Origin: Firmicutes bacterium UBA6418
Lineage (GTDB): Bacteria; Bacillota; Clostridia; Peptostreptococcales; Anaerovoracaceae
Direction of reading: 5' to 3'
Assembly (NCBI GenBank): GCA_002439735.1
Contig: DJPG01000072.1
Span: forward strand, 1-8,859
Length of the DNA stretch: 8,859 nucleotides
The number at the start of each line of letters is the position of its first letter. Position 1 is the first letter of the stretch. The notes beneath the pieces were generated by a model that saw only the letters and a list, made by a program, of their open reading frames with translations, searched no databases and was not told where the DNA came from. The position numbers were made by a program, and so were the translations under genes. Shown here one piece after another: positions 1 to 7,435 of the stretch.

Positions 1-1
1 C

Positions 2-1018
2 GGTCTTCTGGCCGGCCTGCTGGCGACCTTCTTTGTGGTCAAGATCATCATCGCCAAGTCCATCAAGGTCTTCCACAAGCGCAACCTGCTTTCGTTCGGT
101 GCGGCGGCGCTGATCTGCCTGATTTTTCTGTCCTTCACAGTCTTCGGCATCACCGGTTACGACAAAAAGATCCCGGCCGAAGAGCAGATCGAAGGCGTAT
201 ATCTTGGCAGTCTCTCCGGTCTGACCAACAGTATCAACTATAACCTGCCGACTCCGCTGAGCAATCGAGATCGGATGCTGAGCGATCCGACTTTCATCCG
301 GGAAGTCCGCGTGCTGCACGAGCACTGTATCGATCTTGCCAGGAGCGATCTGGAAATGAAACCGCTCTACAGCCGGCAATATCTGAAGGCGGAGGATTTT
401 CCGGACGGTCAGATCCCGAAGCTCTATGAGGGGCTTTTGGACAGTGCCGGAAACGTGCCGACCAATCTCGGAACCACGCTCACCTTCCGCTACCAGCTGA
501 AAAACGGCCGCACGTTTGAGCGTCAGTTCACCTGTTATCTGGATGACGAAGCGGCGGGGCTCCTTTCGGACCTTTACGCGCAGGCTGCGGAAAAGAATTT
601 CTTCACGATCGTCGATAAACTGAAACAACTGGATCCCGTATCGATCCACGCGAGCATCGAGGTCTACTATCGTGACGCCGCGGATACCGTCGGAAAAGAA
701 TACGACGCTTCCGATCTTAAAGAGATGCCGGCCGACTACAGCGGTTATCAGATCACGTTGGAGAGCGCGGACGCCGTCTACGGCCTGCTCGCCGCGAAAG
801 ATCAGGACATCCGGGAACGCGATTTTCGTGACGCGTTCCTTGCGGAATACCAGGCAAGCGAACGGCAGCTGGCCTACACCGATGTTTACTTCACCGTGAA
901 AACAGCAAAGTCCAACGAACAATACAATCTGGGATTTTTGATCCTGCAGTCTGATGCGCATACGCTTGCTTATCTCAAGGATTTGGGGTATAGTATAGAG
1001 TATGGAAACGAAAATTAG
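2..1018 (+). CDS. C-terminal part of an ABC-2-like permease with extracytoplasmic domain (5' end outside window)
   Basis: The reading frame is open from base 2, so this is the last 338 residues of a longer protein; the GTG at 35 is internal, not a credible start. The fragment begins in the end of one hydrophobic segment (about residues 1-19), then a basic loop (AKSIKVFHKR), then a second membrane span (about 29-51). About 285 mostly hydrophilic residues follow, probably outside the membrane. This arrangement, and a segment like YQLKNGRTFERQF, resemble the C-terminal domain (DUF6449 type) of clostridial ABC-2 permeases related to B. subtilis YtrC/YtrD. That family assignment is from memory of the pattern and only moderately sure. 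If right, the ATPase gene should lie upstream. The stop at 1016-1018 lies inside the next gene, suggesting translational coupling. Confidence 0.55.
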   Translation, partial: GLLAGLLATFFVVKIIIAKSIKVFHKRNLLSFGAAALICLIFLSFTVFGITGYDKKIPAEEQIEGVYLGSLSGLTNSINYNLPTPLSNRDRMLSDPTFIREVRVLHEHCIDLARSDLEMKPLYSRQYLKAEDFPDGQIPKLYEGLLDSAGNVPTNLGTTLTFRYQLKNGRTFERQFTCYLDDEAAGLLSDLYAQAAEKNFFTIVDKLKQLDPVSIHASIEVYYRDAADTVGKEYDASDLKEMPADYSGYQITLESADAVYGLLAAKDQDIRERDFRDAFLAEYQASERQLAYTDVYFTVKTAKSNEQYNLGFLILQSDAHTLAYLKDLGYSIEYGNEN

Positions 1019-2453
1019 TTATGAAACGATCGTCATCGGCGGCGGCGCGGCCGGCCTCTTCTTCGGGGCCGCCGCGCCGGCCGGCCTGGACATCCTGATA
1101 CTGGAAAAAACAAAACAACCCGGAACCAAACTTCTTATGAGCGGCAGCGGGCAGTGCAACCTGACCCACGGCGGCTCGATCAAGGAGTTTTTGTTATGCT
1201 ACGGAGAAAACGGTCCTAAGATCCGCACCTGTCTCTACCGCCACAATAACGCCGCGCTCTGCCGCTTCATGGAGCAGCGCGGCGTCAGGCTCACGGAACG
1301 GGAGGATGGCAAGATCTTCCCGCGCTCCATGGACGCCCACGAGGTGCGCGGCGCCTTGCTCGATGCCTGCCGGCAAAACGGCGTGACCATCCGCACACAG
1401 GCGGAAGTTGTCGCCATCCGTGCGCTGCCCGCTCTGTCGCAACAAAGCGGCAAAAGCCGCTCAAACTTATCACGCAGCCATGTAGCGGCAGAGACGGCTT
1501 TCGATGCGGACGATAATACTGCTGCCGACCGGTCTGCCGCCGAAGATAATACGCCCGGTCGCTCCGGCGAGGCGGTCGATGCGCGCTTTCTCCTCACACT
1601 GGCGGACGGCACGCGCCTTTCCTGCCGCAATCTTGTGATTGCCGCAGGCGGCGCGTCTTACCCGACGACCGGCTCGGACGGCACACTCTTATCCGTCCTC
1701 GCGGACGCGCCCCCGGCGGGGCTCGGCCTCCCGATCGTCCCGCCTCGCCCCGCCCTGACTCCGGTCTACATTGAAAACTACCCGTTCGCGGATCTTTCGG
1801 GAATCAGCTTCCGCAGCGTCGGACTGAAAATTTTCCCAAGATCCCAAAGCGCAGTAGCCGACGGACAAAACCCGGACATGTTCGCCAAAAAGAACAAGAA
1901 AGCCGCAAAACCGCAGACCGCAGTCGGCGACTTGCTTCTGACGCACAAGAACCTCTCCGGGCCTGTGATTCTGAACCACTCCCGCGCTATTTTCACCGGT
2001 ACAAGACTTGAAATCAACTTTGTTTTCCCCTATACTGTAGATAGTATGATTTCTCAGATCAAAGAAATTTTTCCGGGATGTCGGAAGATGATTTCTGCGT
2101 ATATCGGGGAAGAATATCATTTGCCGAAACGATTTATCAGCAAGATCTTGGAACGGATCAACCTGAAGGATAAACCGCTCGCTTCACTGACCGGCAGCCA
2201 GATCCGCGCGCTTGGCGAAGCTTTCGCCGCGTGGCCTTGTATCGTCAGCGGCACCGGAGGATACCGCGAAGCGATGGCAACAGCCGGAGGGATCGCTCTG
2301 GAGGCGGCAGATCTTTCCACGATGGAATGCAGGATCTATCCCGGTCTGTTCTTCGCAGGGGAAGTGCTTGACATGGATGGAGATACCGGCGGATATAACC
2401 TGCAGTTTGCCTACGCCTCGGCGATGGCAGCCCTCGACAGGATCAAGGATTGA
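1002..2453 (+). CDS. FAD-binding oxidoreductase, HI0933/YhiN/BaiN family
   Basis: The 483-residue protein opens with a Rossmann dinucleotide-binding motif, VIGGGAAGL (residues 11-19), followed by LEKTKQPGTKLLMSGSGQCN (34-53), the family's hallmark GxKxxxSGxGxCN segment. A second flavin-associated motif, VIAAGGASYPTTGSDG (212-227), lies mid-protein, and the C-terminus carries GEVLDMDGDTGGYNLQ (453-468). These features fit the family annotated as aminoacetone oxidase-like flavoproteins. One member, BaiN of Clostridium scindens, is reported as a bile-acid reductase, but most have no proven substrate, so none is assigned here. It is roughly 60-80 residues longer than usual because of two low-complexity inserts (about 144-193 and 280-307). 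The ATG at 1002 overlaps the upstream gene by 17 bases; the ribosome site (GGGGT, 985-989) is weak, in line with coupled translation. Confidence 0.88.
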   Translation: METKISYETIVIGGGAAGLFFGAAAPAGLDILILEKTKQPGTKLLMSGSGQCNLTHGGSIKEFLLCYGENGPKIRTCLYRHNNAALCRFMEQRGVRLTEREDGKIFPRSMDAHEVRGALLDACRQNGVTIRTQAEVVAIRALPALSQQSGKSRSNLSRSHVAAETAFDADDNTAADRSAAEDNTPGRSGEAVDARFLLTLADGTRLSCRNLVIAAGGASYPTTGSDGTLLSVLADAPPAGLGLPIVPPRPALTPVYIENYPFADLSGISFRSVGLKIFPRSQSAVADGQNPDMFAKKNKKAAKPQTAVGDLLLTHKNLSGPVILNHSRAIFTGTRLEINFVFPYTVDSMISQIKEIFPGCRKMISAYIGEEYHLPKRFISKILERINLKDKPLASLTGSQIRALGEAFAAWPCIVSGTGGYREAMATAGGIALEAADLSTMECRIYPGLFFAGEVLDMDGDTGGYNLQFAYASAMAALDRIKD

Positions 2454-2505
2454 TCATTGTCAGGCAAAGAGACATACGAAAAACACACAAAAGAGAGGAA
2501 TCTAA

Positions 2506-5184
2506 ATGAAAAAAAAGGCTTTGAGATTTATTTCAACCGTTTTGACAGCCGTGCTTCTGGCGACTGCGGTGCCTGTACTTCCGGCAGCCGCGATCTCGGA
2601 AGTCGACGAGCCTGCAAAGGTCACGTCGTTTTGTTCGAGCACGGACTTTAACAAAGAGCTTCTGCGCGCATGGACCGTGGAGGACAATACGCAGCTGAAA
2701 ATCAGCTACAAAACTCCGCTGCAGACCAGCCTGTTCAACCTGTCCCTGTACCGAACCGGCGAAAACAAGGGTAACCTGAAGCTCAACATCCTGATTGAGC
2801 CGGATCTGACCGTTGCCGAGGACGGTACCACGCAGTATAGCTTCCTGTATTACCTGAACTTAGACGATTACGACATTCCCAACGGTTATTATAACCTTTA
2901 CATCCGCCGCTATGCGACTGCCGAAGATGCTGCCGCTCTAAAATACGGAACTGCCGGCGTTCTTTACAAGAATATGGAAGTTAAGATCACCAACGGTACG
3001 ATCCGCATCCTGCGCTACAAGGATGTGATCCAAAATAACCGGGAAGCGCGCGAACTTGCCGCAAACTACGCGATCGAAAACTATCTGGACAACACACTGG
3101 AAGACATCCGTTTCGTGTTGAAAGACCCGAAGACCAAGAATTCTGACAACATTGTCTATTACGACATGACTGATGACAAGATTTCCTACATCAAGCAGGT
3201 CTCCGATCGCATCACGGCCGGCATGTCCTCCAATTACGAAAAGCTGCTCAAGATCTATGAATACACCGCGAGCAACTTCTATTACGACAGTGTCGCGTTT
3301 CAGACTGCGTCCAACCAGTATGCACATCCTTATGACAATATCCGCAATTTTGAAATGGGTCTGTCCTCCGCGAACAGCCAGCAGGGCAAAGTCGCGACCA
3401 CCTGCCAGGGATATTCGGCGATCTTTCTGGCTCTGGCCAGAGCACAAGGTATCCCGGTACGCTTTGTCTATGGACATCATCTTTCGATTCCATCGAACGA
3501 CTGGCTGACAGAAGACAACATCGATCAGCGCGACCATTGGTGGTGTGAAGCCTATGTCAACGGCAAATGGATCTTCGTCGATCCTACGACCGGTACGACC
3601 AACAAGCACAACAGCCGCACCGGCGTCTGGACTTACAACGGTCTGACCAATTACACCTTCTTCGATCCGAGTGAAGAGCAGATCGCGACCAGCCACGCTT
3701 ATATGAAAGTTTTCCCGGATTACCGTTTCCCGAAGTGGCTCAAGGATACTTATGAGGTCACAACGCTGCACAGCTTCCTGGAAACCTGGAATGAAGCCAA
3801 ATCCAAGAGTAACGGACAGCTTCTGAGCAGCGATTATGTCGGCTCCGATCTTTCGACCTGGGGTGACGGCACACTGGGTCATTTCATGACCAACGGACGC
3901 GGCAATACCGCAAAGATCTCTTGGAACGCCAAGGGCTTCACCGGCGCGATGAACCTGCCGAATTTCAAAAAAATGCAAAGTTTCTCGGCTTACAAGAATA
4001 AGTTAACTTCCGTCGATCTGTCCGGCTGCAGCAGCCTGCAGAAGGTTTACCTTTACAACAACCAGTTGGAAAGCGTCGATCTGTCCGACAGCCCGAAGCT
4101 TTCCTACGTGCGTGTGCAGAACAACCCGATGAAGAGCCTGAAGATGTACGTAAACGGCAGAAACCGTACGTTCCGCGCCGAGGAAAACGGCACGTTCTAT
4201 TTCACTTATGACAAGCGCTACAAGAAGACCAGCTTCTCGCTGTACTCCACGCCGGATATCGGCTACAAGCTGGATGGCGTTTACAGCACCGGTACCGGCA
4301 ACCGGCTTTCCAGGAAAACAACCTGGCACTTCACGCCGCAGGCGGTCGGCTACGCGATTCGCTTCACGCTGAATCCGAACAGTTATAAATACACGCTCAC
4401 CGAGGGTGACGCTTCTGCCAAGAAGCTGCCTTACGTGCAGGCTGCCGCAAAACGTCTTGCTGCACTCGGCTACTACACCCCGAGTGGTTACACCTATGGT
4501 TCGGATTACAACTATGGTGATACCCAGCCTGCCGCAGGAGAAGAAACTTCCTTTACCGCGCAGATGACCGAAGCGGTTGTCAAGTTCCAGGTTATGAACG
4601 ATCTGCCGAACACCGGCATCATCGACAAGGCAACCTGGTCCCTGCTGTTCAGCAAGGCAGCGGCACAAATGGCTGCCAGCGACGTGGAGTATCAGGAGAT
4701 CCTGGCTGCTTACGAAGCCCGCAAGGCTGCCGAAGCGCCGGTTCAGGAAGAACTGGATCAGGTGACGGTCAAGGCAAGCTCCACCGCAGTGAAAGGCGCT
4801 ATGAAGCTGTCCTGGAGCGCGGTCATTCCAGCCGATGCACTGACTACACAAACGATCGGCATCGGCACAGACAATGGCGGCACGACGGTTCTCGACCCGA
4901 TCGGTACCGACAGTTCCGCCGCGGATGTTTCTGCCTCAGAGGATCCTGCCGCTTCCGACGCTGCGATCGTCAGCTACGCCGCGGACGGCTACGAAGTCTG
5001 GAAATCCAAATCCAAGACGACCGGCTACACGCTGCTCAAGGATACCGCAGGCACCAGCCTCAAGAACACCTCCGGCCTTATCAAAGGCAAACGTTACTAC
5101 TATAAAGTACGCGCTTACAAGATCGTCGGCGAAAAGAAGCTTTACACAGGCTGGTCGAATGTGACCTATAAGGTGGCAAAATAA
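2506..5184 (+). CDS. Secreted transglutaminase-like protein with LRR, peptidoglycan-binding and Fn3-like domains
   Basis: 892 residues. A Sec signal peptide spans about 1-29 (MKKK, hydrophobic core, cleavage likely after PAAA). A beta-rich N-terminal region leads to a transglutaminase-like core with the papain-type triad visible: Cys300 in TTCQGYS, His344 in RDHWWCEAYVNGKW and Asp359 in VDPTTGT. Residues 485-545 form about three 21-residue leucine-rich units (LTSVDLSGCSSLQKVYLYNN). Residues 640-717 form a peptidoglycan-binding type 1 domain (AAAKRLAALGYY ... AVVKFQVMNDLPNTGIIDKATWSLLF). Residues 752-892 form an Fn3-like domain ending in KRYYYKVRAYK. No LPXTG or lipobox is present, so retention at the wall would depend on the peptidoglycan-binding domain. 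Such enzymes act as cysteine proteases, crosslinkers or amidases; the substrate is unknown. A strong ribosome site, AGAGAGG (2492-2498), fixes the start. Confidence 0.9.
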   Translation: MKKKALRFISTVLTAVLLATAVPVLPAAAISEVDEPAKVTSFCSSTDFNKELLRAWTVEDNTQLKISYKTPLQTSLFNLSLYRTGENKGNLKLNILIEPDLTVAEDGTTQYSFLYYLNLDDYDIPNGYYNLYIRRYATAEDAAALKYGTAGVLYKNMEVKITNGTIRILRYKDVIQNNREARELAANYAIENYLDNTLEDIRFVLKDPKTKNSDNIVYYDMTDDKISYIKQVSDRITAGMSSNYEKLLKIYEYTASNFYYDSVAFQTASNQYAHPYDNIRNFEMGLSSANSQQGKVATTCQGYSAIFLALARAQGIPVRFVYGHHLSIPSNDWLTEDNIDQRDHWWCEAYVNGKWIFVDPTTGTTNKHNSRTGVWTYNGLTNYTFFDPSEEQIATSHAYMKVFPDYRFPKWLKDTYEVTTLHSFLETWNEAKSKSNGQLLSSDYVGSDLSTWGDGTLGHFMTNGRGNTAKISWNAKGFTGAMNLPNFKKMQSFSAYKNKLTSVDLSGCSSLQKVYLYNNQLESVDLSDSPKLSYVRVQNNPMKSLKMYVNGRNRTFRAEENGTFYFTYDKRYKKTSFSLYSTPDIGYKLDGVYSTGTGNRLSRKTTWHFTPQAVGYAIRFTLNPNSYKYTLTEGDASAKKLPYVQAAAKRLAALGYYTPSGYTYGSDYNYGDTQPAAGEETSFTAQMTEAVVKFQVMNDLPNTGIIDKATWSLLFSKAAAQMAASDVEYQEILAAYEARKAAEAPVQEELDQVTVKASSTAVKGAMKLSWSAVIPADALTTQTIGIGTDNGGTTVLDPIGTDSSAADVSASEDPAASDAAIVSYAADGYEVWKSKSKTTGYTLLKDTAGTSLKNTSGLIKGKRYYYKVRAYKIVGEKKLYTGWSNVTYKVAK
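4011..4087 (+). repeat. 63-base direct repeat encoding leucine-rich units
   Basis: The 14-base string CGTCGATCTGTCCG occurs at 4011-4024 and again at 4074-4087, exactly 63 bases apart. This equals one 21-residue leucine-rich unit (SVDLS). Conservation at the DNA level suggests that the repeats arose by local duplication within the transglutaminase-like gene. Confidence 0.75.
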
Positions 5185-5209
5185 AGGATAAAGGATAAAG
5201 GATAAACGA
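5182..5209 (+). repeat. Tandem 7-base repeat TAAAGGA, three perfect copies plus one degenerate copy
   Basis: The stop codon of the exported protein is the first TAA of TAAAGGA repeated at 5182, 5189 and 5196, followed by TAAACGA at 5203. Because the unit is 7 bases, the repeated TAA triplets fall in all three forward frames, making a tight three-frame stop cassette. Whether this is functional or simple slippage is unknown. Confidence 0.85.
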
Positions 5210-5241
5210 TACCGGAACGAACGACAAAATCCAAAAACGAT

Positions 5242-5292
5242 AAAGGGGCTGTGCATGAACGGAAAATAACCGTTAAGGTGCAGTCCCTTTTT
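5242..5292 (+). terminator. Intrinsic terminator after the transglutaminase-like gene
   Basis: The outer stem AAAGGG (5242-5247) pairs with CCCTTT (5285-5290) and continues inward through GCTGTGC against GTGCAGT with wobble pairs. An inner hairpin, AACGG (5258-5262) with CCGTT (5270-5274), caps it. The descending arm runs straight into CCCTTTTT, giving the expected U-tract. Its position 57 bases past the stop codon suits Rho-independent termination of the upstream transcript. Confidence 0.8.
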
Positions 5293-5364
5293 CTGTCAGT
5301 TTACTCCGTGCCCGCACCTACGGCGTCTGCCTCGCATAGACTGGCAGCAGGGGGGATATCCAAT

Positions 5365-6237
5365 ATGCAATCCAATCTTACAAAGGCTTTTTACGACCGT
5401 CAGATCGATCGCGCGTTTCGTGAGCCGAAAATTCTCAATCTTGCCGACTATCCGCGTCTAGTTCTGTTCAGCGACTGTCACCGCGGAATCGGCACCGGAA
5501 ACGACAGTTTCCTGAACAACAAGCCGCTATATGAAGCGGCTCTCAACTACTATTACGCCCGGGATTTTACCTATATAGAGCTCGGGGACGGTGATGAGCT
5601 ATGGGAAAACCGCGATATCGCGGACATTGCCGAGATCCACAGCGATGTCTTCGCCAGGCTGGCGGATTTTGCAGCTGCCGGACGACTGTTTTTGCTATGG
5701 GGTAATCACGACCGCATCAAAAGCAGTCCCAGGTTTCGCCCTGCGGCCGGTACGGCTTCCGGTTTCCTGCCGTCCGCCACCGAAGCCCTGATCCTCGAAA
5801 ACCCGGTCGGCGGACGGCGCATCCATCTGCTGCACGGACATCAGGCTGACCTGCTGAACAATCAGTTCTGGCAGATCGCCCGCTGGCTTGTCCGTTATCT
5901 CTGGAGGCCGCTGGAACTGGCCGGTATCAAGGATCCTACCAGCGCAGCCAAAAACTATCAGCGGCGCAGAGCGGTCGGCGCGCGCCTGGAAAACTGGGCG
6001 CGCGCCCACCATACCTATCTCGCCGCCGGGCATACGCACCGCCCCTCCCTTACCCTTTCGGAGAGTGAAAGCTGGGGCTATATCAACACCGGCTCCTGTG
6101 TCCATCCGAACAGCATCACCTGCGTTGAACTGGTCTACGGACAGATCCGCCTCATCAAATGGATCCTCTGCGCCGACGAAAATAGCTATCTCAAGGTCTG
6201 CCGCCACACGCTGGCCGGGCCAAAAAGCATCTTCTGA
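5365..6237 (+). CDS. Calcineurin-like metallophosphoesterase
   Basis: A 290-residue cytosolic-looking protein with all five metal-binding blocks of the calcineurin-like phosphoesterase fold in order: D37 and H39 (FSDCHRG), D75 (LGDGDELWE), GNHD (113-116), HGH (157-159) and AGHTH (221-225). These bind a dinuclear metal centre that hydrolyses phosphoester or pyrophosphate bonds. The GDGDELWE block and overall length recall the LpxH-like branch, but nothing here shows lipid A biosynthesis, so the substrate is left open. The start is placed at ATG 5365 because a strong GGGGGG-type ribosome site (5350-5355) sits about 9 bases upstream. An in-frame GTG at 5251 would add 38 residues but lies inside the terminator hairpin. 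It converges on ddh with 27 bases between stops. Confidence 0.88.
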   Translation: MQSNLTKAFYDRQIDRAFREPKILNLADYPRLVLFSDCHRGIGTGNDSFLNNKPLYEAALNYYYARDFTYIELGDGDELWENRDIADIAEIHSDVFARLADFAAAGRLFLLWGNHDRIKSSPRFRPAAGTASGFLPSATEALILENPVGGRRIHLLHGHQADLLNNQFWQIARWLVRYLWRPLELAGIKDPTSAAKNYQRRRAVGARLENWARAHHTYLAAGHTHRPSLTLSESESWGYINTGSCVHPNSITCVELVYGQIRLIKWILCADENSYLKVCRHTLAGPKSIF

Positions 6238-6264
6238 CCGGCCGCTTCCTGCCGCAGGTTCCGC

Positions 6265-7263
6265 TTATAAAAGCGTATGCAGCAGTGCCTCGCGCTCACC
6301 CGGAAACGCATAGGCGATCGGAATATCCAGGATCGTGCGACAGCCGGTCGCGCCCTCTGCCGCCAACCGATAAACCGCCCTCGCATAGCAGAGCATCACA
6401 CTCGCCGTAAATTCCGGATTCGAATCGAGCTTGAGTTTGAACTCATACAAAGCCTCATGTTCCGCCTCGGCGCCCGTTCGTCCTTTGCGTAGAACAATGC
6501 CGCCGTGCGGATTTCCCCGGTGATAAAGCTCCAGCTCTTCCTGACTGATAAAATGCACCATCGTGTGATACCCCTCAAAATAACCCGGTATCTGCATGAT
6601 ATCGTGCTCGATCCGATTGAGATCCGCTCCGTTCTCCACCACAACATAGCATTCCCGCAGATGCTTCTCCGTTTCCCTGAGCGCGCGGATGCTCCCGTTG
6701 CGCGCTGCCGCAACTGCGTCCAAAACCGGTACCGTATATTGCTTGCCGTCCAGAACGCCAGCCACCTGACGGAGCGCGTTGGAATGTCCCTGACTAACCC
6801 CTCTGCCCCAAAACGTCTCATTTTGTCCGCAAGGCAGTACCATTTCCGCAATCGCGCGGTTCAGGGAAAACAATCCCGGATCCCAGCCGATCGCAACCGC
6901 CGCCAGCTTGCCGCCCCGCTCGGCGGCTTTCGAAACACTGCGGATATGCTGCGCGATCTTTCGATGATTATCGTAACTGTCCACGATATGATAATACCGC
7001 GCATAACGCGCGCTCTGCTGCGGCAGGTCTTCCGCACTCCCGCCGCACAGCAGCAAGACATCCGGTCTGCCTGCATCCAATGCCTGTGCCTCCAACGCCG
7101 ACATCGGCAAGACCGCTGCCCCCGGTGTCAGGATCCGCAGCCGCTCCGGCTCCCGCCGCGTATAGATTGCCGTCACTTCCATATCCGCATGCTGTCTCGC
7201 CGCGCACTCCACGCCTCGTCCAAGATTGCCATAACCGACGATCCCCAATTTGATTTTTTGCAT
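6265..7263 (-). CDS. ddh: meso-diaminopimelate D-dehydrogenase
   Basis: The 332-residue protein catalyses NADPH-dependent reductive amination of L-2-amino-6-oxopimelate (tetrahydrodipicolinate) to meso-diaminopimelate, the one-step branch of the lysine and peptidoglycan precursor pathway. Visible signatures match Corynebacterium Ddh closely: the NADPH loop GIVGYGNLGRGVE (7-19), VDSYDNHR (94-101), GWDPGLFSLNR (126-136), FWGRGVSQGHSNALR (151-165), NPHGG (251-255) and LDSNPEFTAS (279-288). Length is typical of the family. The frame opens 16 codons earlier at 7311, but homology starts at MQKIKLGIVGYG and a purine-rich ribosome site (GGGAGGGTGAGG on the minus strand) directly precedes this ATG. 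The gene appears monocistronic, convergent with the phosphoesterase and divergent from the fur-like gene. Confidence 0.95.
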   Translation of the reverse strand: MQKIKLGIVGYGNLGRGVECAARQHADMEVTAIYTRREPERLRILTPGAAVLPMSALEAQALDAGRPDVLLLCGGSAEDLPQQSARYARYYHIVDSYDNHRKIAQHIRSVSKAAERGGKLAAVAIGWDPGLFSLNRAIAEMVLPCGQNETFWGRGVSQGHSNALRQVAGVLDGKQYTVPVLDAVAAARNGSIRALRETEKHLRECYVVVENGADLNRIEHDIMQIPGYFEGYHTMVHFISQEELELYHRGNPHGGIVLRKGRTGAEAEHEALYEFKLKLDSNPEFTASVMLCYARAVYRLAAEGATGCRTILDIPIAYAFPGEREALLHTLL

Positions 7264-7435
7264 AACCTCACCCTCCCTGCTCCATTTATATGAAGCCTCA
7301 CAGCGAAACATACCGATAAGATGCGTGCTTCTTGCTTCGCAGGCGCTTCGGATTGTCAGGAATCTCCTTTATCGTATGCATAACGTACCGTTTTTACGGG
7401 CTTTTCCATTTTCTTTACTTAGGTTCGTAGGTCAG

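Noticed and set aside
2454..2505. Separate promoter for the transglutaminase-like gene (TTGTCA at 2457-2462)
   Set aside because: No acceptable -10 box lies at the proper spacing, so a promoter cannot be claimed from sequence alone.
2938..3978. Long open frame on the minus strand (346 codons) opposite the transglutaminase-like gene
   Set aside because: It is the mirror of a confidently assigned gene with clear catalytic motifs; its own translation has no recognisable domain and no ribosome site.
4003..4851. Minus-strand open frame of 282 codons opposite the leucine-rich and peptidoglycan-binding region
   Set aside because: Antisense shadow arising from codon bias; no credible protein features.
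5251..5364. GTG at 5251 as the start of the metallophosphoesterase
   Set aside because: It lies within the terminator hairpin of the previous gene and adds residues without family resemblance; ATG 5365 has a far better ribosome site.
6238..6280. Bidirectional terminator between the convergent phosphoesterase and ddh genes
   Set aside because: Only short stems such as CGCTT/AAGCG and CCTG/CAGG are visible and none is followed by a T-run; I could not support one.
6505..7293. Plus-strand open frame of 262 codons opposite ddh
   Set aside because: Fully antisense to ddh, whose family signatures are unmistakable; the translation is Arg/His/Pro-rich and featureless.
7264..7311. Sixteen-codon upstream extension of ddh to 7311
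   Set aside because: The extra residues have no counterpart in Ddh proteins and would encode the ribosome-binding region of the real start.
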